Positions 1 to 11,422 of a stretch of 64,000 nt of DNA are shown piece by piece. Both the position numbers and the translations under genes were made by a program. The notes under the pieces were generated by a model that did not search any database, was not told where the DNA came from, and was given only the letters and a program-made list of their open reading frames with translations. Numbering within the stretch: the first letter of the stretch is position 1; each line of letters opens with the position of its first letter. Source of the stretch: Hexactinellida sp. DTS-2022 (taxonomy: Eukaryota; Porifera; Hexactinellida); the NCBI GenBank assembly GCA_028753945.1, contig JAPNXP010000001.1, positions 7,864,501-7,928,500 on the forward strand, written 5' to 3'.

Positions 1-290
1 TACAGCAATAAATGCAACAGGATATAGTATAGGAAACTCGGTCTGGTTAATAGGATCATTTTCACCTGAATGGAGTCATGCCTAATACTAAAAATTTTCG
101 GTTAATCGAATTAAAATTATGTTATTCGAGTCCAAATTTGGTTTTCTGGGCAAAATTAAGGTTGATTTTTCAATAATCGCTTAAAAAATTCAAAATTTCC
201 AATTAAACGAGTCAATATTCGGTAAAATGTATCAAAGTAAGTACAGGTAAACCATTCTCCCGATGGGTGCCGCTTTGGGAGGTTTACCTG
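1..290. repeat. Left-edge intronic/intergenic DNA with a remnant of the AGGTAAACC foldback MITE
   Basis: No gene is visible. Positions about 241-291 hold a shrunken copy of the foldback MITE seen in fuller form at 24693, 28473 and 57068: TACAGGTAAACC at one end, GGAGGTTTACCTGTA at the other, with almost the whole middle missing. If the USP gene continues to the left, this lies in its intron. Confidence 0.6.
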
Positions 291-867
291 TACACTAACC
301 AGCCAAAAGTATTTGAACAATTGGAGTTTTAATGCAAACTGCAATAATCGTCTGTTAACTTATTAGAGGCTCGTGAAACTACTCTGAAATGACTATAATT
401 ATCTTGCTATAGTTATAAATTAAATAATATTTTTAATTCACGTGATTTTAGTTAATATCCATGAAGTGGCATAAGTGTATATGCCACGTGCCACTTGTGG
501 CACAAGTGGCACAAATGGGAATGTGGCTGTATTCCAGTAGAGAATAAACGCAATCATTTGAAATTATCCACCTAGACTCCTAGAGTAATTCGACCATGTG
601 GAATTCAAATCTGTAATCAGAACTTGTATATTCCCATTCCATCTTGATGATCAGAAATTATATATTTAATTAGCTAATTATATAGTTAATGAGTTAAACA
701 CCTCGATATAAATGTAAATTCAAAAATATTGCTATTTTATTATACTTCACATATCGTATTTTGTAAATAGCAGTGTTGATGCATCTACCAATGCTATTCT
801 GCTGATATAAGCTTGAATATATAAATACAAATTAATGCTGTTCAAATACTTTTGGCCGGCTAGTGTA
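291..867. mobile_element. Tc1/mariner-type MITE (TIR CACTAACCAGCC)
   Basis: The ends are inverted repeats of about 27 bp: CACTAACCAGCCAAAAG at 293 and the complement of TTTTGGCCGGCTAGTG ending near 865, both continuing into the same AGTATTTGAACA stretch. TA flanks both ends, as in Tc1/mariner insertions. There is no transposase ORF. The left 250 bp is also found inverted at about 16330-16587. The GTGGCACAAGTGGCAC stretch near 500 is shared with that copy. Confidence 0.75.
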
Positions 868-1140
868 TATGTATTTATATTTATTACTCGTGTAGTAGAG
901 TATCTGGACTGTACGCATTCATATTATAATAAATATGTTTTCGGTTAATTGGGTTCTCCGTTTAATCGGGCCAAATAACCTTGGACAGAAGAGACCCGAT
1001 TAAGCGTAGTTGACTGTAATTATTATTTTCTTAGATTGTGTTTAAATTTGATAATTTCTCTATGGATTTCATAATATTAAATAATATTAAATGAAATATG
1101 TATAGCTGTACAGCTGAGCAAGAGAATGAGTACAAAGTAC

Positions 1141-3902
1141 CTTTGACCATATAAGGAGCTAGGTCGAGAGAGTGCAGCGGAAAAGCAATGTATCTGCTTA
1201 TCTTAGAGGAAGCCCAGTAGCCGTCGTGTCTGAAGCGCTTGAAGTGTATGCATAGGATCTCAGGCAGGCGGTGTATGCGGGAGAACTTTATGCTGTTCCG
1301 GAGCTTCCCGCAGCTCTCGCAGAAGTAGCGGTTGCTCCCGTTCAGCTCGTCCTTCCGGAAGAACACGTGCAGACAGTCCTCCAGACTGGTCTCTGGCGAG
1401 GCGATGAGGCTCCGCAGGTAGCTGAATATGCTGCACACGGAGGTGTCGCTGCCGCCCTGTCCGCGGTCAGCTGACTCGCCCTGGAGCTTGATTTTCGTTT
1501 CTGAGAGCTCCTTCTTGTTCGGTATAGGGAGACTCAGGTCCTGAAACCGCTCCGTTGTTATGGATACCTTTTTGCATGTTAGGCATTTGACTGTGCTCTT
1601 CAGCTGCCCCTCGAATAGGTCGGTGACGAGACTCCTGTAGGCGGGCCGGTGAGGCGCGGGAAAGGGGTCTTTCCGCGAGGCGTTGGGGGTGACGGACCTG
1701 TTCCTCCGCTGGAGGGACCCGCTCTCGGAGGGGAGCGAGTGGGTGCTGAGCGCCGCGGGCAGGAGATGGGAGTCCGGCGCAGAGCCTACGGAGGCGGAGT
1801 TGGAGGGAGTCCGGTTTATGCAGAGCCGAGCTGTCTCTGGGTCCGCGGGGGGCTGCGAGTGCTTGCCGGGCGTGTCGCTGGTCTGTGGGAGCAGACGCGC
1901 GGTCCCAGTGGAGGGGTCCGCGAGGAGGGTGTCAGAGGGCAGGAGCACAGGGGGCGGGGCGGAGCTACGGGGGCTGGAATCGTGATTGCGCTTCTTAGAC
2001 TTGCTCTTCGTCTGTCCGCTCTCCACGTCGGGCAGAGCCTCGATCTTAGCGGGGGTGGGGAGGTTCGAGAAAATGGAACTGACGTCATTCTGAGGCTCGT
2101 CCGAGATAACTCTGTCCGCGTGCAACACGTCATCATAGCTCTCAGTGACGTCACTGCTGATCTCGCTACGAATGCTCCTATTGTCCTCTTGCAGCCGGCG
2201 GAAGTAGTCCGGGACCTCCTCGCGCATCTCTTCGTGGATCCTGTTCAGGATGTGCCGCATGAACTCCTGCGCATCCTAAGCACAGGGAGATACAATAAGC
2301 CGATAGAAATGTATAGAAAAAGTTTATAATAAGCATGGTTGAAACTGTAATAATGAACTATTCGGTTGAACCTTGACTTTAAGACATTACCTGTTGACTT
2401 AGCCCGTTGAAGGTGGGGTGTCTGAGCGACTGGGTGATAGGACGAGAAGTTAAAGTGCGAGTTTGTCTAAATAATAAATGGAATTAACTCTAATAATAAA
2501 TGGTGGTAGTTATACAAAAATGATATTATAATTAATAATAACTACGATACAGAGAATTGTATCGACCTATATAGTGTGGCCCAGAGGCGGCGCCAGGATT
2601 TTCAGATAGGGGAGCTCTGGGGGGGCCACACTGTACAACAATGTTATTCTAGGGGAGGCAGCCTCAAAAGAGGGGGGCCATGCCCCCCCCCCCCCTGGCG
2701 CCGCCACTAGTGTGGCCTATATATGATCCGGTCGAACAATCTACAAAGCCGGTCAAGTGTACGAGTATAGTAGTATTCAATAAACTAATAAATAAATAAA
2801 TATCTTGCATCAATAATTTACTTACAGATTATAACTCAGATAAATTAATAGAAGTATAACTCGATTAAATCAAAGTAACGAAATTCGTTACCCAACACAG
2901 TTGAGTAAACCGAATACAGTCCGACATTTTCCCTTCCCAACGGTGTCGGATTAGACAAGTTCTACTGTGTTCGGATTCAGCTGCCTGCATTAGTATTTGT
3001 AATGACCCCCACATGTAGAAGGGGATCACATATAATTTCAGACACGCAGTTCAAATAATCACTGCCATAGCACTTCCCATAACCATTCAATTTCTCAATT
3101 TTTTAGTCAAAGTAGAATATCTAGAATGGTGCTTCATAAGCGTATTATTATCATCAGTATGCGCGGCAAGGTGCCGATAACCATATTCTACGAGCCATGC
3201 AACTCTCTACTTCTAATAATTATCTCATGATTAACCTAACAGTATTGTAATATACCAAACAGGTCTAAAATGGGCATTACCTCGCAGAAACCCATATTTC
3301 TCTAAAGATAGCGCTAATAGAGAAACTGGTTGCTGTGCTGTTGTCTCTAGGAATGTGGGAGTTGATGAGGATATGAACAAAAGGAGGACTAAACAGAGAA
3401 CACAATAATGGAATACGAGTATATACTCTAGTGTGGATGAGTTACCAGTTAGAGAGAGCTTGTAGCACTGAGTTAATGTAACAGTAGCTGCCTGGGTTAG
3501 TGAATCCTATCAGCCCTATTGGATGCACAGGAAATGAATAAGTTCAGTCGTGTCGCAGTGTTAAGCGTATCGCCTAACTCGCTTAGACAGCTAAATGACA
3601 TTAAACACACACCAAAAGATGAGTGTCCACAAATTTAGAAGCGAAAACGCGTTCTAATTAGAGTATCAAACAAGACCTGTGGAAACACCGATAACTACAG
3701 TGGAAATATAGGGAGTATAACAACTATAGCGCATAGTACATACCTTGAACAAACTGGTCTTCTGCCCTCACGTGTATTTCGCTCTCCTCAATTACTCTCT
3801 AAAGTAGAGTTAATATTATTAATGTTATTATTAAGCTAGAACAGATAAGCTGATTAATTACCTTAGACAAGCTGCGTAACTGGATGAATGTATCCATATC
3901 TG
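1141..3902 (-). CDS. Ubiquitin carboxyl-terminal hydrolase, USP20/USP33-like, multi-exon, incomplete at its 3' end
   Basis: A cysteine protease that removes ubiquitin. I read six minus-strand exons with GT-AG junctions and matching phases: 3902-3862, 3798-3744, 3515-3446, 3388-3281, 2466-2391 and 2275-1141. The Cys box exon reads GLIGFTNPGSYCYINSVLQ then ALSNCPPF, lining up residue for residue with the USP20/33 Cys box. Next come NGLSQQ and DAQEFM, a low-complexity Ser/Pro linker of about 200 residues, a zinc ribbon (CLTC...CESC) and LCIHFKRFRHD. The catalytic His box is not seen and should lie left of the window. The 5' end is uncertain: an in-frame ATG at 3897 would give a protein without the usual N-terminal ZnF-UBP domain. 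Odd point: the Asn of the usual GNxC oxyanion motif is Ser here (GSYC). The hAT MITE at 2582 sits in the fourth intron read here. Confidence 0.85.
2582..2709. mobile_element. hAT MITE, 128 bp, in a USP intron
   Basis: Terminal inverted repeats CAGAGGCGGCGCCAGG and its complement ending CCTGGCGCCGCCACTA. It is flanked by an exact 8-bp target duplication GTGTGGCC (2574-2581 and 2710-2717), diagnostic of hAT. A homologous copy lies inverted at about 36407-36513. Confidence 0.9.
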
Positions 3903-4520
3903 CTACAATAGCATTATAACGTGTTAAATGTGCTAATAACAATTGAAGTAATTAATGTAAAACACACTTGTATCAATGGGAAATACTGTATATATAGTAG
4001 TCCTAGTACATGGAATTGGCTAATTGAACTAAAATAAACAAGCAGAGTTCAACTGGCATTGCAATGAATTCGTACAGATTCACAACTGGAAGTATCTTGG
4101 CGAGGAGATAAGGCACATTTCATTGTGATAACAGTATGGTGAGAATATGACGCAGCGTTTCCACATTGAATAGGCCAGATATGTCAGTTATAAATAAGAG
4201 AAACCGGAGATTCCGTCGCAGTTAAGATCAGTAATTCTTTATAAATTCAAACTTTACAGATTACAAATCTTTATAGGGGTTTCAATTGTTTAATTAATTA
4301 ATTAAATAGATAATTGTAGGTAGCTTATATTTTAATGGCAATTGAACATAAATGAATTTGCCACTCACAGCATGGGTTCAAACAAGAGTTGTGACTTTTA
4401 ACAAAACTAAAGCGCAAATGCTTATTAAAAACTGTAATTTAATAGTTTCAGATTTTAAATACTTGCATTGACTCAACATTTACTACCTAGATTACCCAAT
4501 CTTATCATACTTGGAAATTT
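3903..4520. other. Non-coding region upstream of the USP gene
   Basis: AT-rich. I see no convincing exon, though an upstream USP exon encoding a ZnF-UBP domain could be hidden here. Confidence 0.4.
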
Positions 4521-4765
4521 CAGTGGCGCAAACAGGGGGGCAACATAAATGGTGCGGGTGTTACCGTGCCCTCTGGATTAAAAAATACAATGTTCAATTT
4601 AATCTAGGATAATAAATATACGTATAATTCATTCAAAAAATGTCATTTGTTGGAATCAAATTTTTTCAGGGGGGCAAGCCCCTCAGGCCCCCAAAGAGTC
4701 GCTCGCTACACTCGCTCCGCGCCCCCCCAAATTTGACCTCAGAATTGTAAAACTTTGCGCCTATG
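4521..4765. mobile_element. hAT-like MITE (CAGTGGCGCAAAC ends)
   Basis: The left end CAGTGGCGCAAAC and right end CTTTGCGCCTATG are imperfect inverted repeats, and the interior is rich in G and C runs. No clean 8-bp duplication is left: CTTGGAA is seen near both ends but not in register. Old copy. Confidence 0.55.
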
Positions 4766-5310
4766 CTTGGAATGACGAGAAGTTACATATAATAATTAGT
4801 AGGTCGCTGGACAGTCTGGTGCTTGTGGAAAGAATTTAGTCTGACATTAAATATACTACTTATAGTTATAACAGCTTTAATTAACTTTCTTCGGAAAATA
4901 CGCTCTTTTGATAATCATGTTGTATTTCTCCTATTCAACGATAATACATTTCGATGCTCTATCTCCGACCAATTTTCTGAGAATTGTGATTATTGTAATA
5001 TACATTCAGTTAAGGACGGGCTATCGATTGGATCCATTGACTAAGCTGTGACTATATTCCTACTCGAGATATTACCTCAATCATTGAATTCACGTTTCCA
5101 AGGCAACAGAGGAATATGGTAACATTCCACAATTGATACTGAGATATTTTATGTAAAATAACTCCTAGATGGGTTTGTCACAGCAATTTGTTTTAAAAAA
5201 CGAAATTACACTACTTTTACAACTTTCAATAAAAAAACTTACAGTTAGCATAATTATAATACAGTTAGTCTACACTCTCTACCAGGAGGTGGGATCCGAT
5301 CCACAGAGCA

Positions 5311-5613
5311 ATGAGTGAACCAACCGAAGAGTATGTCTCTGAAGAGGTCACTCGCTGCATTTGTGGGTTTACACATGATGATGGGTACATGATCTGGTGT
5401 GACGGCTGCTCGGTGTGGCAACATATGGCCTGCATGGAGGTGGATCAGACTGATATCCCGGAAAAATATTATTGCGAGACATGCGATCCCAGACCAGTCA
5501 ATACAGAAAGTGCCAAAAGGATCCAGACACTCCTTTCTGAATCGGAACTTAGTGGAGAAGATATTGGGGCAGCCCTATGCCCAATAAGCTTTCACCCGAA
5601 GGAGCCCCTCTAA
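5311..5613 (+). CDS. LINE ORF1: KMT2E/SETD5-like PHD finger protein, 100 aa
   Basis: The core is a C4HC3 PHD zinc finger at residues about 15-60: CIC, CDGC, H-x2-C (QHMAC), [19 protein letters not shown] followed by SVWQH is, from memory, nearly identical to the PHD finger of KMT2E (MLL5), a reader of histone H3 trimethylated at Lys4. The Thr, Asp, Met and Trp positions I recall as forming that pocket are all kept. The C-terminal 40 residues are not recognised. The ORF overlaps ORF2 by 37 nt in a -1 relation, so the two proteins could be made by frameshifting, by reinitiation or separately; I saw no clear slippery heptamer. Histone-guided integration is inference only. Confidence 0.85.
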   Translation: MSEPTEEYVSEEVTRCICGFTHDDGYMIWCDGCSVWQHMACMEVDQTDIPEKYYCETCDPRPVNTESAKRIQTLLSESELSGEDIGAALCPISFHPKEPL

Positions 5614-8600
5614 CCCAAGGAGTAGTTCGGGCCCCAGGAGCATCCTTATCTGAACGAGATGCAGACGTCGAGGTAGTTCAAATAATATTGCCAATCCCTG
5701 TTGAAGATAAAACCAAACATAATCCAGTATCTTGGGTTAAAAACATTCCCAGGAACAGGAATGAAGGTCGTCCAATGGATATGGTTTGTACTGTATGCAA
5801 TCGCGAAATCGCCGTCAATGCATCGGGAGTAGTCCGAACACACGGACCGATTTCGAGCCGGTGTCCTGGTTCGTGGCAAGTAGCGGCATTTGGTCCCTCC
5901 TCTCGATCTGCTAAACAGCCCTCAGTTGACCATCACCCAAATCAAGAGAACCAAGTAAACCTTACAAAATCACAAGCCAAAACTATCAAAAGAATACCCC
6001 GGGCTTCCAGGAATAATGGTGCGAGAAAATTAGCCTCGATTATCGAAGAGGTTGTGGCGCACAACGATCTTACCTCTTGGAATCGTCTTTTCCTCTTTCC
6101 TTCCCGCTGCCTTCGGGCCCCACCGAGAGGAGGGAGACGATGGAACGTTACTAAGGCAATCAACAACCAGATCAGAGAGGAAACTGACCCACCACCAATC
6201 CCAAACAGGACAAACAGTGTAAGACAGAAGAAAATAGACCACCCAGATCTAATGGACGCTCTAGCTACCCGCGTAACCGAGAAGCTGGAAGATGGAGACT
6301 TCAGAGGGGCAATCCGTATCGCTTGCTCACAGGACTCAATAGCGGAAAAGAATGAAGTAACGTGGAGAAGTCTACAGGCGAAACACCCGGAACCACATCA
6401 AGACACCCTTATTCCAACAGCTCCGTCCGAAGATGATGTTTCCTCTTCGATTGTTGTCACGGAGGCCAATGTAGTTCAGGCGATTCAATCATTCCCAAAC
6501 GGGTCAGCCGCTGGGCCAGACGGCCTACGTCCCCAACATCTCAAAGACATGACACATGCGTCAGCGGGGGAAGGAGGACTTCAGCTCCTCAAAGCTCTAA
6601 CATCTTTGACAAACCTAGTCCTAAATGGTTTTACTCCGCATTCAATCCGCCCTTTATTTTTCGGAGCCAACCTCATTGCCCTCGAGAAACCGGAAGGCGG
6701 GATAAGGCCAATTGCTGTTGGCTGTACTATCCGACGCTTATCAGCAAAACTCGCCGTAAAAAATGTTATTTCGACCATTGGTCCGCTCCTTGCACCACAA
6801 CAATTGGGGTTCGGCACTCCACATGGGGCTGAGGCGGCGGTACATGCAGCTCGCTGTTACCTGAAAGATATGCCGGATACACATATCCTTTTGAAGCTGG
6901 ACTTCAAGAATGCCTTCAACAGTATCCGTAGAGACAAAATGTTGGCAGCAGTGAGGGATAAAATTCCAAACATTTTCCCTTTCGTGTACTCAAACTATTC
7001 AGAACCATCCCACCTATATTGGGGAGACAGATATCTGGAATCGGCCGAGGGAGTGCAACAGGGGGATCCTCTGGGGCCTATGTTGTTCTGTTTATGCATC
7101 CACCATATAACATCATATCTAAAATCCGAGCTATGCCTACTATATTTGGATGACTGGATGGTAGGAGGCGATGCTAAAGATCTTGTCTCTGACCTATCAA
7201 CTATCGAAGTGGCCGCAAATGAACTCGGACTACACCTTAACCGAAAGAAGTCTGAAGCCATCTCTTTTGGTAGAAATGCGCTTGACTTAATAACCTCTAT
7301 AGTTCCAGATATAAAAATCACCCACCCAGATCAAGCGACACTTCTCGGCTCGCCTCTAGGCAACCTGGTTAGTATTTCATTAGCAATTCGGGAGAAAGTG
7401 AGCAAACTACAGATAATAGGAGAGAGGCTCAAGTATTTCCATTCGCAGGATGCCCTATCTCTCCTCAGGCACTCCTTCGCACTACCCAAAATGCTCTACA
7501 TTCTTCGGACTTCTCCCTGTTATGAATCGGATGACCTTTCTATCTACGACGACCTTTTGAAGTCATTAACCAGCAGGATATTGAATATATCCTTTCGTGA
7601 TAACGAGTCTGCATGGACCCAGGCAACTCTTCCGGTTGGGTCTGGCGGGCTAGGAATCCGGAGTGCAGTGCAGCTTGCGCCGTCTGCTTTTATAGCATCT
7701 GCTGCTGCCTCCTCCGAACTAGTCCAACAGATCTTGCCACCTCAATCACGCCATTTGCACAGACTCTGTCTCGACAATTCTATACGCCATTGGGAAAATA
7801 TACACGAACAACCAGCACCATTACCCCACTCAATACATATCCAGAAGGCATGGGATACCCTAGTCTCACACAAGAAGATGACTGCATTAATCACCAACGC
7901 GCCAGATGATCTCGCACGTGCACGTCTAAGGGCTGCATCTGCCAAGGAAACTGGTGCATGGTTGAGCGCGCTCCCAATCTCCAACCTAGGACTCCGCATG
8001 GATGACGAGACCATAAGGATTGCCGCCGGACTACGCTTAGGCGCCCCTCTCTGCCGCTCCCACTTATGCCATCACTGCGGCACAGAGGTTGATCAACAAG
8101 CCACCCATGGCCTCAGTTGCCGATACAGCGAAGGTCGCCATGCACGCCATGCAGCGATCAATTCAATCATACACCGGTCTCTAGCTTCAGCCAAAATGCC
8201 ATCAAGGCTGGAACCCACAGGGCTTAGCAGAACTGACGGAAAAAGGCCAGATGGGGTTTCTCTCATACCATGGCAATCCGGGAAGATCCTAGTCTGGGAT
8301 GCCACCTGTCCCGACACATTCGCCCCCTCCCACAGAGCAGAAGCGAGCAGGGGAACCGGGTTAGTGGCAGCTAAAGCTGAAACTTTAAAAAGGTCAAAAT
8401 ATTACAATCTCTTATTGACACACTACTTCGCACCAGTAGCTATCGAAACAACTGGGTGCTTTGGGCCAGATACTGCGTGCTTTATTCAAGAGCTAGGAAG
8501 GAAGGTAAGACAAGAATCAAAAGACCCCAAATCGTACACATACCTAGTCCAGCGACTCTCAGTAGCTATACAAAGGGGAAATGCCGCTTCTGTGCTAGGT

Positions 8601-8645
8601 ACCATGAGCGTACATGGAGATGAGGAGGATGACCCTTTCCAATAG
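5577..8645 (+). CDS. LINE ORF2: reverse transcriptase with RLE endonuclease, 1022 aa
   Basis: Copies the element RNA into a nicked target. An N-terminal zinc finger uses C71, C74, H89 and C96. The RT domain follows: motif [12 protein letters not shown] (about residue 440), motif [14 protein letters not shown] and motif C YLDD (about 522). Near residue 830 lies a CCHC knuckle (CHHC...H...C), then the endonuclease signature RPDG about 14 residues before WDAT, and a Lys-rich stretch ending KRSKYY, as in R2-type restriction-like endonucleases. The start is the ATG inside the end of ORF1. No internal stop is present. Its close relatives are RT genes common in marine invertebrate genomes. Confidence 0.92.
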   Translation: MPNKLSPEGAPLTQGVVRAPGASLSERDADVEVVQIILPIPVEDKTKHNPVSWVKNIPRNRNEGRPMDMVCTVCNREIAVNASGVVRTHGPISSRCPGSWQVAAFGPSSRSAKQPSVDHHPNQENQVNLTKSQAKTIKRIPRASRNNGARKLASIIEEVVAHNDLTSWNRLFLFPSRCLRAPPRGGRRWNVTKAINNQIREETDPPPIPNRTNSVRQKKIDHPDLMDALATRVTEKLEDGDFRGAIRIACSQDSIAEKNEVTWRSLQAKHPEPHQDTLIPTAPSEDDVSSSIVVTEANVVQAIQSFPNGSAAGPDGLRPQHLKDMTHASAGEGGLQLLKALTSLTNLVLNGFTPHSIRPLFFGANLIALEKPEGGIRPIAVGCTIRRLSAKLAVKNVISTIGPLLAPQQLGFGTPHGAEAAVHAARCYLKDMPDTHILLKLDFKNAFNSIRRDKMLAAVRDKIPNIFPFVYSNYSEPSHLYWGDRYLESAEGVQQGDPLGPMLFCLCIHHITSYLKSELCLLYLDDWMVGGDAKDLVSDLSTIEVAANELGLHLNRKKSEAISFGRNALDLITSIVPDIKITHPDQATLLGSPLGNLVSISLAIREKVSKLQIIGERLKYFHSQDALSLLRHSFALPKMLYILRTSPCYESDDLSIYDDLLKSLTSRILNISFRDNESAWTQATLPVGSGGLGIRSAVQLAPSAFIASAAASSELVQQILPPQSRHLHRLCLDNSIRHWENIHEQPAPLPHSIHIQKAWDTLVSHKKMTALITNAPDDLARARLRAASAKETGAWLSALPISNLGLRMDDETIRIAAGLRLGAPLCRSHLCHHCGTEVDQQATHGLSCRYSEGRHARHAAINSIIHRSLASAKMPSRLEPTGLSRTDGKRPDGVSLIPWQSGKILVWDATCPDTFAPSHRAEASRGTGLVAAKAETLKRSKYYNLLLTHYFAPVAIETTGCFGPDTACFIQELGRKVRQESKDPKSYTYLVQRLSVAIQRGNAASVLGTMSVHGDEEDDPFQ

Positions 8646-8969
8646 ATTTGGATCCACCTTAATTAACACTAATCTTTGGAATATATTTTACACTGGGACA
8701 AATGTATGCACTTGTATATTTAGACATTGTCGGAACGTATTTATGAAAAGAAAAAAAAAAAAAAAAAAAAAAAACGAAATTGAACATTTACATGTTCAAA
8801 GTTTTGGCATATTTTGCCTATTAGACAATACGGTGACGTCATTTCGACCAAGTGGTACCTCCAAAATATGCGTCTTGTACATGACCACCTTTATATAAAA
8901 CAATTACATAAGTAGAAGCACCCTGGATTACTTATTTCGAAGAATAATTGCATTGCATATATTTAGTTG

Positions 8970-11391
8970 GGGGGCGCTGCATTTTCGAATTTTGATGTCG
9001 TCATTAGTTCGAATTTGTTTAACTGTCATTAGTTCGAATGGGTTTTTCAATGGACTGTCATTAGTTCGAATGAATTTCTAGTCGACTGTCATTAGTTCGA
9101 ATGAATTTCTAGTCGACTGTCATTAGTTCGAATGAATTTCTAGTCGACTGTCATTAGTTCGAATGAATTTCTAGTCGACTGTCATTAGTTCGAATGAATT
9201 TCTAGTTGATTGTCATTAGTTCGAATGGGTTTTTCAATTGTCACCTCTCGATCAAATGTACTTGTTTACTATTTTATAGCATTATTTGGGTTTTCATTAA
9301 TTTCTTTTTAATATGTTTGTTATTTCTCACATTGGTGTAAAAACGTATAAATTCTCGGATATTTTGAAAACAAAATGGAGTACACTTTGGAAAAATTCAA
9401 GCGGATTACTGGGAGAATTTATACAACTCCTGATGGTAATAAATACTTGACGTCAAAAATCACGGAGAAATACATTTATCTTAGATGCGCCTAATTTAAG
9501 TCTTCAAGGTGTAAGGCAACAGCTAAGTTAAACCGTGAATCCAATTTGATTATTCCCTTGAATCCACATAATCATAATATTGATGATTACAAGTCAGATG
9601 TCCACGAACTCAAGAACAAATGCAAAAAAGTTGCCCAAAATTCTCAATCTAATCTAAGAAAGATATTTGATGACACAACTAGAAACAATCCTTCTGCATC
9701 CGATATTTCTTTTACAGAAATAGAATCATCAATGTATCGCGCAAGAAGGATTTTGCAACCCAAAATTCCAGTCAACGCTTCAGAATTCTGCGAAATGTTA
9801 CCTGCTACAAGTTTCAGTAATTACATGAAATTTTCTGTAACATGTGGCGATGAAACGGCAGTAGTCTTCTTCTCAGATGCTATGAAGACTTTCTTAACTG
9901 ATGTTACCAACGTACAATTCGATGGTACTTTTTATACAGTCCCAGTCCAATTCTGTCAACTATGGACCATATCTGTTGCTGTTGGTAGGCACTCGTTAGC
10001 TGCTATCCACTGCCTGATGACCTCCAAGTGCCAAGATCTATACAGTATGATATTGGAAAATCTTGTCATCAATGTTCCTAATTTCCTACCATCAGCTTCA
10101 ATGTCTGACTGGGAGCCGGCTCCTAGAAATGCTTTTAAACAAGTATATTCCAATATCAAACTATATGGATGCTGGTTTCATTTCACTCAGCGAATATGGA
10201 TTAAAGTACAAAAGTTAGGTCTTAGTGAATCTTTTAGAAATAATCCTGAGGTCAGAAAATATGTCAGACAGCTTATGGCAATTCCGTTTTTACCAGCTGC
10301 CCTAATAATCCCTACCTATCGCTTTCTTCACCTGCCTTCACATGAAATCCAGATACGCTTAATAAACTTGAAAAACTTAACAGGTATTTTTTTAAACGTT
10401 GGTTAACCCAGATAAAGCCTGAAGAACTCTCCCTTTTTGATATTACAATCTCTACGAATAATTCAGCAGAGAGCTATCATTCAAAGCTTAAGTCGATTGT
10501 GAAGACAAGCCATCCAAGAATATGGTCTTTCATAGCCACACTCAATGAAATCATACAGGACGTAGATAACGATATTGGACGTTTAAGTCAGGGGAGAGAA
10601 ATTTCTCGAGCGAGGAAAAAGAAAGATATCAGAAATGATGACCTTAGACGACTTTCTAAGCAGAAATTGAGTGTAGGAGAATGCTCACCTTGGGAGTTTC
10701 TTCAAGCTATAAGTTACACAATTGGCAACATCAAAACACAAGATAATCCATCCGAAAGTGATACAGAATATTCTGGTGAAGAGGATAACGAGCTGGTTAG
10801 CATGGAATCCGTTTGTGTAGTTATTACCTCGCACAAGTACATGGATATTCATGCCATGTAGGCATGCAAATTACTGTGCAGATTGCAGTCATACTATAGA
10901 AGAATTTGGACAGCCTTACCCAGTTTGTCGCTCAGTTATACAGAGCAGATTTGAAATATTCACTAATTAAAGATTAATTGTCCTTTGCCCTCTCAATATA
11001 TGTATTAATTTATTCGTTATTCATTCAATAATAATTTATTCATTCATTTAATATTAATTATTTAAGCCTTAGGTCCCGATTAAGTACACATATTTTATTG
11101 ATCAATTATTAATTTAGCACTAATCGAATTAATAGAATTCAACTAAAAATCTACCAATGGCAGTCAACCGAAAATTCATTCGAACTAATGACAATCAACT
11201 AGAAATTCATTCGAACTAATGACAATCAACTAGAAATTCATTCGAACTAACGACAGTTCAACAAATTCGAACTAATGACAGTCGACTAGAAATTCATTCG
11301 AACTAACGACAGTTCAACAAATTCGAACTAATGACAACATCAAAATTCGAACTAATGACAACATCAAAATTCGAACTAATGCATGTCCCTC
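8970..11391 (+). mobile_element. MULE (Mutator-like) DNA transposon with minisatellite TIRs
   Basis: Flanked by an exact 9-bp target duplication ATTTAGTTG (8961-8969 and 11392-11400), the size typical of Mutator elements; copy B (about 28799-28807) has the empty site. The ends start GGGGGCGCTGCATT and, inverted, GAGGGACATGCATT. Both ends are long inverted blocks built from units of about 31 bp around GTCATTAGTTCGAAT, in direct array at 8990-9240 and inverted at 11150-11390. A broken transposase lies between. Confidence 0.92.
9375..10970 (+). pseudogene. MULE transposase with FLYWCH and RING modules, decayed
   Basis: From ATG 9375 the frame gives a FLYWCH-like zinc finger (KYIYLRCA, SSRCKATAKL, NPHNHN) interrupted by one in-frame TAA after LRCA. 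The MULE catalytic domain follows: QFDGTFYTVP (first Asp), SMSDWEPA (second Asp), GCWFHFTQRIW. Near 10400 the reading continues in another frame with ISTNNSAESYHSKLK (the catalytic Glu region) and a basic helical segment. After 10851 the original frame resumes with MPCRHANYCADC and YPVCRSVI, a RING-type C3HC4 C-terminus. So there is one nonsense change and about two frame changes; this copy should be inactive. Intact relatives would be about 530 aa. Confidence 0.85.
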
Positions 11392-11422
11392 ATTTAGTTG
11401 ACTATACTAGTTCATCCATGGT

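Larger units (their letters stand above)
5208..8768 (+). mobile_element. Apparently full-length R2-like non-LTR retrotransposon (LINE) with RLE endonuclease and PHD-finger ORF1
   Basis: Begins just after 5207 and ends in an A-run (8751-8774). The target duplication AAAAAACGAAATT is read at 5195-5207 and 8769-8781; copy B near 28415 shows the uninterrupted site. A 5' UTR of about 100 nt is followed by two overlapping ORFs: a PHD-finger protein (5311-5613) and a 1022-aa reverse transcriptase (5577-8645). There is no APE endonuclease. A C-terminal CCHC plus PD-(D/E)XK-like module places it in the R2/R4/NeSL/Hero group of RLE elements; I do not assign a clade. Both ORFs are open, so the insertion looks young. 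Confidence 0.9.

Noticed and set aside
1649-2329. Long open frames on the plus strand over the USP exon
   Set aside because: Antisense shadows of the GC-rich USP linker exon; no start context, no domain, low-complexity translation.
4823-5044. 73-codon open frame
   Set aside because: It spans the dispersed repeat copy A, has no domain and includes the segment that is inverted in copy B.
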